Assembly (NCBI GenBank): GCA_934700375.1
Contig: CAKUXT010000102.1
Span: forward strand, 1 to 7,303
DNA: 7,303 nt
Direction of reading: 5' to 3'
Origin: an uncultured Bacilli bacterium
GTDB lineage: Bacteria > Bacillota_I > Bacilli_A > RFN20 > CAG-288
The first letter of the stretch is position 1. Each line of letters starts with the position of its first letter. Made by a program: the position numbers and the translations under genes. A model generated the notes under the pieces. The model was not told where the DNA came from. It made no database searches and worked only from the letters and a program-made list of their open reading frames with translations. Of the stretch, positions 1 through 6,107 are shown piece after piece.

Positions 1-105
1 TATGATCTCCATCACGATGAGCTGGATTTCATCCTCCACTCTGACGGAACAAAAGAAGAACTTCACGATCAGGTCAAAGCACTGATTGAAAAGATCATCG
101 ACTAA
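1..105 (+). CDS. 3' end of an unidentified plus-strand gene (34 codons plus stop)
   Basis: The first reading frame is open from the window edge to a TAA at 103-105 and encodes 34 residues ending in KALIEKIID. The start and most of the gene lie outside the window. The stretch DFILHSDGTKEELHDQV, followed by a short helix, is the kind of tail seen in P-loop kinases such as dephospho-CoA kinase, where an (A)D-hydrophobic-N-G-hydrophobic-EEL segment precedes the final helix. This is a weak resemblance only. The frame runs directly into a strong terminator hairpin, which supports it being a real gene end and not chance. Confidence 0.6.
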   Translation, partial: YDLHHDELDFILHSDGTKEELHDQVKALIEKIID

Positions 106-160
106 AAAAAGCTGTTACAGCTTTTCTGCAAGGTGCAGAGAACTGTAACAGCTATTTTTA
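104..160. terminator. Bidirectional intrinsic terminator between the convergent genes
   Basis: A perfect 11-bp stem, AGCTGTTACAG at 110-120 with CTGTAACAGCT at 143-153, encloses a second nested stem at 122-130/134-142 with an AGG loop, so the whole folds as one long hairpin with a single bulged base. On the plus strand it is followed by GCTATTTTTATTT. On the minus strand the seven As at 104-110 give a run of seven Ts. It can therefore end both the upstream plus-strand gene (stop at 103-105) and the minus-strand operon ending with pckA (stop at 174-176). Confidence 0.9.
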
Positions 161-173
161 TTTCAGATGATGA

Positions 174-1781
174 TTAGTCGAGATGCGGACCGGCCTTGAC
201 TAATTCCTTACCAGCCTCATTGGTTTCATACTTGGTGAAGTTCTTGATGAAACGAGCGGCAAGGTCCTGAGCCTTCTTATCCCATTCAGCAGGATCAGCA
301 TAGGTATCTCTAGGATCGAGGATGTTAGTTGCAACACCTTCAAGAACAGTCGGAACTTCGAAATCGAAGTAAGGAATCTTCTTGGTAGGAGTATTAAGGA
401 TGGCACCGTTTAAGATAGCATCGATGATACCACGGGTATCCTTGATGGAAATACGCTTTCCAGTACCATTCCAGCCAGTGTTGACCAAATAGGCCTTGGC
501 ACCGGACTTCTTCATATGCTTGACCAACTCTTCAGCATACTTGGTCGGATGGAGTTCAAGGAAGGCCTGTCCGAAGCAAGCGGAGAAGGTAGGAGTAGGT
601 TCAGTGATTCCTCTTTCAGTACCGGCAAGCTTTGCAGTGAAGCCGCTTAAGAAGTAATACTGAGTCTGTTCAGGAGTGAGGATGGAGACAGGAGGCAAGA
701 CACCGAAAGCATCAGCAGAGAGGAAGATGACATTCTTTGCTGCAGGAGCATGGCTGATTGGCTTGACAATGTTCTTAATGTGATAGATTGGATAAGAGAC
801 ACGGGTGTTCTCGGTAACGCTCTTATCGTGGAAATCGACCTTTCCGTCCTTATCGACAGTGACATTTTCAAGCAAAGCGTCTCTCTTGATGGCGCCATAG
901 ATATCCGGTTCAGCATCCTTGTCGAGGTCGATGACCTTAGCATAGCAGCCGCCTTCGAGGTTGAAGACACCATTATCATCCCAGCCGTGTTCATCATCAC
1001 CGATGAGAAGTCTCTTAGGATCAGTGGATAATGTGGTCTTGCCGGTTCCGGAAAGTCCGAAGAAGACAGCAGTGTTTTCGCCGTTGAGGTCAGTGTTTGC
1101 AGAAGAGTGCATGCTGGCGATGCCCTTAAGAGGCAAGTAGTAGTTCATCATGGAGAACATACCCTTCTTCATTTCACCACCATACCAGGTGTTAAGGATG
1201 ACCTGTTCATGAGAAGTAATGTTGAACATGACGCAGGTTTCGGAGTGAAGTCCTAATTCCTTCCAGTTCTCGACCTTGGCCTTGGATGCGTTGTAGACAA
1301 CGAAATCAGGCTTGAAGTTTGCCTGTTCTTCTTCGGTAGGACGGATGAACATATTGCGGACAAAGTGAGCCTGCCATGCGACTTCCATGATGAAACGGAC
1401 AGCCATTCTTGTGTCCTTGTTTGCACCGCAGAAACCATCGACGACATAAAGCTTCTTGCCGGATAATTCCTTCTTGGCAAGATCCTTGACGGCAGCCCAG
1501 GCTTCTTCGCTGGCCGGATGGTTGTCGTTAGGATATTCCTTGGAAGTCCACCAGACGGTGTCCTTGGAATTTTCATCGACAACGATGAATTTATCCTTAG
1601 GAGAACGGCCGGTATAGACACCAGTCATGACATTGACAGCACCGAGTTCAGTTTCCTGACCCTTTTCATAGCCTGTCAAGGACGGATCCATTTCAGCCTT
1701 AAAAAGATCTTCATAAGAGGGATTATAGACAACTTCTTTGACGTCATTAATACCATACTGACTTAAATCGATTTTTTTCAT
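174..1781 (-). CDS. pckA: Phosphoenolpyruvate carboxykinase (ATP)
   Basis: This cytoplasmic enzyme interconverts oxaloacetate + ATP and PEP + CO2 + ADP (EC 4.1.1.49). The 535-residue protein is close to the roughly 540 of E. coli PckA. Visible signatures are TGRSPKDKF at 57-65 with the substrate-binding Arg59, EMKKG with Lys205/206 and the SMHSSAN segment with His225 (Mn site region), the kinase-1a P-loop GLSGTGKTT at 242-250 (Lys248, Thr249), the kinase-2 motif LIGDDEHGW at 259-267 (Asp262/263), and ENTR with Arg327. All are intact, so the enzyme should be active. An in-frame ATG at 1802 would add seven residues (MRIERVL). I chose the ATG at 1781 because a GAAAGGG ribosome site sits just upstream of it and the family begins near here. 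It is the last gene of the operon, 37 bp after birA. In an anaerobe it may run toward oxaloacetate, feeding the decarboxylase encoded upstream. Confidence 0.97.
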   Translation of the reverse strand: MKKIDLSQYGINDVKEVVYNPSYEDLFKAEMDPSLTGYEKGQETELGAVNVMTGVYTGRSPKDKFIVVDENSKDTVWWTSKEYPNDNHPASEEAWAAVKDLAKKELSGKKLYVVDGFCGANKDTRMAVRFIMEVAWQAHFVRNMFIRPTEEEQANFKPDFVVYNASKAKVENWKELGLHSETCVMFNITSHEQVILNTWYGGEMKKGMFSMMNYYLPLKGIASMHSSANTDLNGENTAVFFGLSGTGKTTLSTDPKRLLIGDDEHGWDDNGVFNLEGGCYAKVIDLDKDAEPDIYGAIKRDALLENVTVDKDGKVDFHDKSVTENTRVSYPIYHIKNIVKPISHAPAAKNVIFLSADAFGVLPPVSILTPEQTQYYFLSGFTAKLAGTERGITEPTPTFSACFGQAFLELHPTKYAEELVKHMKKSGAKAYLVNTGWNGTGKRISIKDTRGIIDAILNGAILNTPTKKIPYFDFEVPTVLEGVATNILDPRDTYADPAEWDKKAQDLAARFIKNFTKYETNEAGKELVKAGPHLD

Positions 1782-1786
1782 AAGTA

Positions 1787-1793
1787 CCCTTTC
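1787..1793 (-). promoter_or_regulatory. Ribosome binding site that fixes the pckA start
   Basis: On the minus strand GAAAGGG is followed by TACTT and then ATG (1781), a 5-nt spacing. It would lie inside the coding region if the in-frame ATG at 1802 were used. The same ten bases ATAGAAAGGG also precede oadA (5923-5932). Confidence 0.75.
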
Positions 1794-1818
1794 TATTCGC
1801 ACACTTTCGTGGAATAAA

Positions 1819-2544
1819 CTAATGATAATTTTTTTCTAAGGTGACTTCTCCGCTGTTGAGCGAAACAGTCTTTCCATTTTCATCGACAAGCAGATTACCA
1901 TCGCTATCGATGCCTTTGACTGTCGCATGTCTATCTTCGCCATAATAGTTGAGATAGACTTGTTTTCCAGTCAGGTAAGAGCGTTCTCTTACACAATCAA
2001 GGAAGGAGTCATCTTCTTGTAAGAACTTATCGTAATAAATATCGAAGTAATGAAGAAAACATTCAAGGAACGGAAGCTTCTCGTATTTTTTTCCTGTCTC
2101 AAGATAAAGCGATGTGGCTTTGTCTTTCAGAGAGGAAGGGAACGAATCCTGATTCAGATTGATGCCGATACCGATGATCAGGGCCTGAAGTCTTCCTTCG
2201 ACGACAGACTCCGATAGAATACCGACAGCTTTCTTTTCATGGATGAGGACATCATTGGGCCATTTGATCTGGTTTTCGATTCCTAGATCATCAAGCGCCA
2301 AGGATACACATAATCCTGATAAGAGAGATAAGAGCGAGACTCTTTCCGGCTCAAGATTATCTTTCAAGAGAAGGGAGAATACAAGCGATTTGCTGTCCTC
2401 GACCCATTCTCTTCCAGAGCGGCCTTTCCCGGCAGTCTGATGTTCTGCCGTAATGACAGTTCCATCATCATAATTCTTATACTCTCTTTTCAGATATGTG
2501 TTTGTTGAATCTATCTCAGGAAAAGAAACAATAGGATGTTTCAT
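1819..2544 (-). CDS. birA: Biotin--protein ligase without the DNA-binding domain
   Basis: It activates biotin with ATP and transfers it to the carrier lysine of biotin enzymes, here most plausibly Lys94 of the biotin carrier two genes upstream. The 241 residues hold only the catalytic core and the small C-terminal domain: STN at 13-15, the biotin/adenylate loop QTAGKGRSGREW at 36-47, KWPNDV at 94-99 with the catalytic-type Lys94, and GIGINLN at 125-131. An SH3-like C-terminal domain follows at about 190-237. The N-terminal winged helix of E. coli BirA (321 residues) is absent, so this is a class I ligase that should not repress biotin genes. The ATG lies two bases after the oadB stop (TAA-TC-ATG) and no good Shine-Dalgarno is visible, which suggests translational coupling to oadB. 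Confidence 0.95.
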   Translation of the reverse strand: MKHPIVSFPEIDSTNTYLKREYKNYDDGTVITAEHQTAGKGRSGREWVEDSKSLVFSLLLKDNLEPERVSLLSLLSGLCVSLALDDLGIENQIKWPNDVLIHEKKAVGILSESVVEGRLQALIIGIGINLNQDSFPSSLKDKATSLYLETGKKYEKLPFLECFLHYFDIYYDKFLQEDDSFLDCVRERSYLTGKQVYLNYYGEDRHATVKGIDSDGNLLVDENGKTVSLNSGEVTLEKNYH

Positions 2545-2546
2545 GA

Positions 2547-3818
2547 TTAGCCAAGAAGCTGAATCAGCAAACCGGCAGCGACTGCACTACCAATGACACC
2601 GGCAACGTTCGGACCCATAGCGTGCATAAGGAGGAAGTTAGAAGGATCTTCTCTCTGTCCTTCCTTCTGGACGACTCTGGCTGCCATCGGAACGGCAGAG
2701 ACACCGGCAGCACCGATCATCGGGTTGATCTTGCCGTGTGTGAGCCAGCACATCAGTTTGCCGATAAGAACACCGCTTGCAGTAGCAGTGATGAAGGCTA
2801 AGATACCTAAGACGAAGATAAGGATGGTCTTAGGATTGAGGAAGTACTCTGCACTTGCTGTTGCGCCGACAGAGAGACCGAGAAGGATGGTGACGGCATA
2901 AAGAAGTGTATTGGAACAGGCTTCGACAAGTTTAGGAACAACACCGGATTCCTTGACGAGGTTACCCATCATAAGGCAGCCGATCAAAGGAGCGGAAGAA
3001 GGAACGATAAGGATAACGATGACCATGACAGCGATAGGGAAGATGATCTTCTTTGTCTTGCTGACAGGTTTGAGCTCTTCCATATGGATCTTTCTTTCCT
3101 TCTTAGTGGTGAGAAGACGGATGACAGGAGGCTGAATGAAAGGAACAAGAGCCATATAGGAATACGCAGCAATAGCGATGGATGAGAGCAATTCAGGAGC
3201 TAACGTCTTTGTCGTAAGAATGGCAGTCGGACCATCGGCGCCGCCGATGATACCGATACTGGCAGCCTGCTGAGCATCGAAGCCGCAAGCGACAGCGAGC
3301 ATAAGGGTAAGGAAGATACCGATCTGAGCAGCTGCACCAAGGATCAACGTCTTAGGATTGGAGATAAGAGGACCGAAGTCGGTCGTCGCACCGATTCCTA
3401 AGAAGATAAGGCAAGGATAGATATCGTACTGAACACCTTTGTAGAGAACACCGAGCAATCCGGAATATCCGGTGATTGTCTTGACGTCTTCTCCGTTAGG
3501 ATAGATAAGTCCTAACAGACCTTTGTATGTCGTATGTGTTATCTTTGGTATGAAATCACCATTACTGTCTGTTACCCCTTCATAGATAGGAGTCATGACA
3601 TTGACACCAGGAAGGTTTGCAAGAAGCATACCGACACCCATAGGGATCAAAAGGTAAGGTTCGGCTTTTTTGAAGATAGCAAGGTAGAGAAGAAGAATAG
3701 CAATCGCAACCATAATGAGGTTTCTCCAACCTCCGGCTTGGAAGAATCCTGCAATTCCTGTATTCAGGAAGAAGTCTTTGAAGAATTCCCCAACATCATT
3801 AGCTAGGATGAACTGCAT
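2547..3818 (-). CDS. oadB: Na+-translocating decarboxylase beta subunit (oxaloacetate decarboxylase type)
   Basis: This integral membrane subunit decarboxylates carboxybiotin on the carrier and pumps Na+ outward. The 423 residues contain many hydrophobic segments, beginning with 33-49 and 54-70. A hydrophilic loop at about 73-115 is of the length seen in enterobacterial OadB and absent from short homologues. IGGADGPTAI at 191-200 carries Asp195. Further on, NPMIGAAGVSAVPMAAR (365-381) provides Asn365, Gly369, Ser374 and Arg381, and MGPNVAG has Asn404. From memory, these match the mutagenised Klebsiella OadB residues Asp203, Asn373, Gly377, Ser382, Arg389 and Asn412 at one constant offset of eight, so the Na+ pathway looks intact. 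The gene starts three bases after the biotin-carrier stop. A GGGG run overlapping that stop may serve as its ribosome site. Confidence 0.96.
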   Translation of the reverse strand: MQFILANDVGEFFKDFFLNTGIAGFFQAGGWRNLIMVAIAILLLYLAIFKKAEPYLLIPMGVGMLLANLPGVNVMTPIYEGVTDSNGDFIPKITHTTYKGLLGLIYPNGEDVKTITGYSGLLGVLYKGVQYDIYPCLIFLGIGATTDFGPLISNPKTLILGAAAQIGIFLTLMLAVACGFDAQQAASIGIIGGADGPTAILTTKTLAPELLSSIAIAAYSYMALVPFIQPPVIRLLTTKKERKIHMEELKPVSKTKKIIFPIAVMVIVILIVPSSAPLIGCLMMGNLVKESGVVPKLVEACSNTLLYAVTILLGLSVGATASAEYFLNPKTILIFVLGILAFITATASGVLIGKLMCWLTHGKINPMIGAAGVSAVPMAARVVQKEGQREDPSNFLLMHAMGPNVAGVIGSAVAAGLLIQLLG

Positions 3819-3821
3819 ATT

Positions 3822-4208
3822 CTACCCCAAAACGACTAATGTGTCTTTGCTGTTGACCTGCTGTCCCTTAGTGACGTTGACACTGACAACAGTGCCATCG
3901 CTAGGGGCTTTGATTTCGTTTTCAAGCTTCATAGCTTCAAGGATGCAAAGGACCTGGCCTGCTTTGACAGCATCGCCTGCCTTGACTTTGACATCAAGGA
4001 TAGTTCCCTGCATCGGAGAAGGAACAGGAGTTCCGTTTCCGCTAGCAACAGGAGCGGCAGCGGGCTTTTCACTAGCAAGAGCAGCCTGAGCAGCAGGAGC
4101 GCTGACAGTGCCTTTGACAGTCTTGACTTCGACAGGTTCTACTTCGGTGATTCCCATGACTTTGACTTCATAGGTCTTACCATTGACTTTGATTTTATAG
4201 ATTCTCAT
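3822..4208 (-). CDS. Biotin carrier subunit of the decarboxylase (biotin/lipoyl-attachment domain protein)
   Basis: This mobile carrier shuttles the carboxyl group from the carboxyltransferase (OadA) to the membrane subunit OadB. The 128 residues fall into three parts: an N-terminal strand-rich segment 1-30, an Ala/Pro/Val-rich flexible linker at about 33-62, and a C-terminal biotinyl domain at about 62-128. EAMKLENE at 91-98 marks the biotinylation site, Lys94, 34 residues from the C-terminus as is usual for such domains. In Klebsiella this domain is fused to the end of OadA. Here it is a separate gene, as in glutaconyl-CoA and methylmalonyl-CoA decarboxylases, where it is named gcdC or mmdC. 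The start is supported by GAGG seven bases upstream on the minus strand. The nearby birA probably supplies the ligase for it. Confidence 0.95.
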   Translation of the reverse strand: MRIYKIKVNGKTYEVKVMGITEVEPVEVKTVKGTVSAPAAQAALASEKPAAAPVASGNGTPVPSPMQGTILDVKVKAGDAVKAGQVLCILEAMKLENEIKAPSDGTVVSVNVTKGQQVNSKDTLVVLG

Positions 4209-4227
4209 AAATTTACCTCGTTGTCAT

Positions 4228-4536
4228 TCACTTACTTTTTTTCTTCTTTTTGTCATCTTCTTCAATCAGCTTGCAGCTGACGACTTTGACATCTTCTTTT
4301 CTTTCTTTGCGATAATCGAGTGTCGCAACAAGAACAGCGGCCATAGCATCTTCATCAAGCTCTGTTCCATCTTTCATCTTCACGACCTCTTTGACATCAA
4401 GTGCACGGATCTTGTTCAATAAGGATAAGATCAGTGTGATGACGATAAGAACGGCGAAGACGACAATGATGCAGAGAAGAGAATAGAGGGCGGAAGTTCC
4501 AAATCCCCAATCGGTACGTTCAGTTAAGAAACTCAT
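4228..4536 (-). CDS. oadG: Decarboxylase gamma subunit, OadG family small membrane protein
   Basis: This small single-span membrane protein is thought to hold the carboxyltransferase and biotin carrier onto the beta subunit. The 102 residues have one strong hydrophobic helix at about 15-40, then a conserved-looking acidic/Ala segment (LDEDAMAAVLVATLDYRKE, 60-78) and a very charged tail, EEDDKKKKKSK. Identification rests on size, topology, the tail and its place between the carboxyltransferase and biotin carrier genes; the family is poorly conserved. The start overlaps the oadA stop in an ATGA (4533-4536), so translation is probably coupled. The nearest purine-rich site, AGGAG, is 14 bases upstream, rather far for direct initiation. 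Confidence 0.85.
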   Translation of the reverse strand: MSFLTERTDWGFGTSALYSLLCIIVVFAVLIVITLILSLLNKIRALDVKEVVKMKDGTELDEDAMAAVLVATLDYRKERKEDVKVVSCKLIEEDDKKKKKSK

Positions 4537-5915
4537 AATTCAACATTGAACTCCTCAGCTTCAAGACCGTATTTCTTCTTGAGGAACTTGATGGCAACCT
4601 GATCGAAGAGCGCGATGGAAAGGACATCTTCATCGCATCTTGCGATCTTCTTGTACTCTTTCTTGAGCTTTTCGAATTCAGGCTCAAGCTTATCAGCAGG
4701 ACGATAGGTGATGACTTCATCATCGCCGATGATCTTATGCTGGACTTCCGGATTGACCGGTGCAGGAGCCTTGCCATATAAACCGTGGAGATAATCCTTG
4801 ATCTCTTTCGGGACCATCTTATATCTTTCACCGGTAAGGACATTCATGACAGCCTGTGTTCCGACCATCTGAGAAAGAGGAGTGACAAGCGGAGGATAGC
4901 CTAAATCTTTTCTGACACGAGGAACTTCCTTAAGGACTTCTTCGTATTTGTCCATAGCGCCCTGCTTATCCAACTGACTCATCAAGTTGGAGAGCATTCC
5001 GCCAGGAACCTGATACTTAAGAATGTTAGGATTGACACATAAGGCCTTGACCTTCAATGTTCCGTTCTTAAGGTATTTCTGTTTGATCTTATCCAATTTG
5101 ACAGCAGCTTCATTGAACTTGTCAGCATCGAGATGCGGATCGTATTCAGTGCCCTGAAGAGCATAGTTGAATGCTTCAGTGCAAGGCTGAGAAGTACCGC
5201 CGGACAAAGGAGAGAGTGCAGTATCGATGATATCGACACCGGCCTCGATTGCCTTTAAGTATGTCATCTGGCAGATGCCGCCAGTGCAATGAGAATGAAG
5301 CTCGATAGGAAGCTTTGTCTCAGCTTTCAGTCTGGAGATGAGTTCATAGGCATCTTTCGGAAGAAGAACACCGGCCATATCCTTAATACATAAGGAATCA
5401 GCACCCATGTTCTCGACTTCCTTTGCCAAGGAAACATAATAATCGACTGTATGAACAGGAGAGGTTGTGTAGCTTAATGCGATCTGACAATGAGCGTTCG
5501 GGAATCTGTCCTTGAACTTGTTGCAGGCATTGACGGCGCTCTTAAGATTTCTGACATCGTTCAGTGCATCAAAGACACGGATGATATCAATACCGTTTTC
5601 CAAGGATTTCTCAACGAACTTCTCAACGACATCATCAGGATAGTGATGATAACCTAAAATGTTCTGTCCTCTGAAAAGCATCTGAAGCTTGGTATGAGGA
5701 CAAGCCTTTCTGATGGCACGAAGTCTTTCCCAAGGATCTTCATCCAAGAAGCGAAGACAGGAATCGAAGGTGGCTCCACCCCAGACTTCCAACGCATAGA
5801 ATCCCGCTTGATCGAGAAGCGGAGCGACAGACAGAATCTCGTCAGTAGTGAGACGAGTTGCGATCAGAGACTGTGATCCATCACGCAAGGCAGTATCAAC
5901 AATTTTTACTCCCAT
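4533..5915 (-). CDS. oadA: Oxaloacetate decarboxylase alpha subunit, carboxyltransferase domain only
   Basis: It transfers the C4 carboxyl of oxaloacetate to protein-bound biotin, leaving pyruvate. The 460 residues comprise an HMGL-like TIM barrel at about 1-270 and the conserved PYC/OADA domain at about 290-455. Seen motifs are TALRDGSQSLIATR at 8-21 (metal ligand Asp12), CIKDMAG at 176-182 (Lys178, the lysine carbamylated in pyruvate carboxylase), and ELHSHCTGG at 205-213 (metal ligands His207, His209). This fold fits oxaloacetate/pyruvate, not the crotonase-like carboxyltransferases of methylmalonyl-CoA or glutaconyl-CoA decarboxylase. The usual RDGHQSL or RDAHQSL reads RDGSQSL here. The C-terminal biotin domain of enterobacterial OadA is missing and is supplied by a separate gene. 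It is first in the operon; AAAGGG seven bases before the ATG (5915) supports the start. Confidence 0.96.
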   Translation of the reverse strand: MGVKIVDTALRDGSQSLIATRLTTDEILSVAPLLDQAGFYALEVWGGATFDSCLRFLDEDPWERLRAIRKACPHTKLQMLFRGQNILGYHHYPDDVVEKFVEKSLENGIDIIRVFDALNDVRNLKSAVNACNKFKDRFPNAHCQIALSYTTSPVHTVDYYVSLAKEVENMGADSLCIKDMAGVLLPKDAYELISRLKAETKLPIELHSHCTGGICQMTYLKAIEAGVDIIDTALSPLSGGTSQPCTEAFNYALQGTEYDPHLDADKFNEAAVKLDKIKQKYLKNGTLKVKALCVNPNILKYQVPGGMLSNLMSQLDKQGAMDKYEEVLKEVPRVRKDLGYPPLVTPLSQMVGTQAVMNVLTGERYKMVPKEIKDYLHGLYGKAPAPVNPEVQHKIIGDDEVITYRPADKLEPEFEKLKKEYKKIARCDEDVLSIALFDQVAIKFLKKKYGLEAEEFNVEL

Positions 5916-6015
5916 AAAGTGGCCCTTTCTATAAAAAAGCTAAATTTCCGACATATACATTTTACTCCCTCTTGACAATGATTTAAAGGGGGCAAACGCG
6001 CAAAACCTTCATTTC

Positions 6016-6029
6016 CATTATATATAATG
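6016..6029. promoter_or_regulatory. Perfect 14-bp AT-rich palindrome between divergent promoters, possible operator
   Basis: CATTATATATAATG reads the same on both strands and covers the candidate -10 box of the oadA operon. It lies 40 bases upstream of the bioY -35. Its core TTATATATAA fits the TTATMKATAA consensus published for BioR, a GntR-type biotin repressor known mainly from proteobacteria. Such AT palindromes also arise by chance in AT-rich spacers, so an operator role is only a hypothesis. Confidence 0.3.
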
Positions 6030-6043
6030 CTCAAGATAATCAA
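6017..6043 (-). promoter_or_regulatory. Candidate promoter of the oadA operon
   Basis: On the minus strand TTGATT (6043-6038) and a perfect TATAAT (6022-6017) are separated by 15 bases, shorter than the ideal 17, giving an inferred leader of about 95 nt before oadA. Alternatives nearer the gene are TTTAAA-17-TAAAAT (5987-5959) and TTGTCA-15-TATATG (5978-5952). The sequence alone does not decide between them. Confidence 0.35.
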
Positions 6044-6068
6044 TTGTTGTTCAAATATGCAAAAAGTG

Positions 6069-6097
6069 TTGTCAAATGTTTTTTCGGCGCTTATAAT
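6069..6097 (+). promoter_or_regulatory. bioY promoter (sigma-70/sigma-A type)
   Basis: TTGTCA at 6069-6074 and a perfect TATAAT at 6092-6097 are separated by exactly 17 bases. Transcription should begin around 6103-6105, only a few bases before the bioY ATG at 6108. A partial copy of the -35 region (TTGTTCAAATATG, 6047-6059, against TTGTCAAATG, 6069-6078) lies just upstream and may be chance or part of a regulator site. Confidence 0.75.
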
Positions 6098-6107
6098 TTC
6101 TAGCTGT

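Larger units (their letters stand above)
174..5915 (-). other. Predicted six-gene operon: oadA-oadG-biotin carrier-oadB-birA-pckA
   Basis: All six genes lie on the minus strand with gaps of -4 (ATGA overlap), 19, 3, 2 and 37 bp and no hairpin with a T-run between them. The first is preceded by a 192-bp divergent intergenic region and the last is followed by a strong terminator. The set is functionally coherent: four subunits of a membrane decarboxylase, the ligase that biotinylates it, and a second enzyme acting on oxaloacetate. Single-transcript organisation is inferred from spacing. A separate promoter for pckA inside the end of birA cannot be excluded. Confidence 0.8.

Noticed and set aside
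1782..1802. Seven-residue longer start for pckA (MRIERVL...)
   Set aside because: The good ribosome site GAAAGGG would be inside the gene, and the family starts near MKKIDLSQYG.
3480..3600. Apparent extra loop in OadB (residues about 73-115) as an unusual insertion
   Set aside because: Enterobacterial OadB has a comparable region and the key residues keep a constant offset of eight to it; only short homologues lack the loop.
4520..4843. 107-codon frame within oadA on the same strand, and similar Ser/Arg-rich frames inside pckA (for example 1253-1621)
   Set aside because: Low-complexity Ser/Arg/Leu translations are typical shadows of a real gene in another frame.
2547..5915. Methylmalonyl-CoA or glutaconyl-CoA decarboxylase instead of oxaloacetate decarboxylase
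   Set aside because: The carboxyltransferase is an HMGL-like TIM barrel (RDG, CIKDMAG, HSH motifs), not the crotonase-like fold those enzymes use.
6027..6107. Upstream in-frame starts for bioY at 6027 and 6057
   Set aside because: The strong promoter TTGTCA-17-TATAAT would lie inside the coding sequence and the extra residues do not resemble a BioY N-terminus.
5916..6107. Riboswitch or classical BirA operator in the divergent intergenic region
   Set aside because: No riboswitch-like conserved core or long-arm BirA box (TTGTTAAC-type dyad) is visible, and BirA here lacks a DNA-binding domain.
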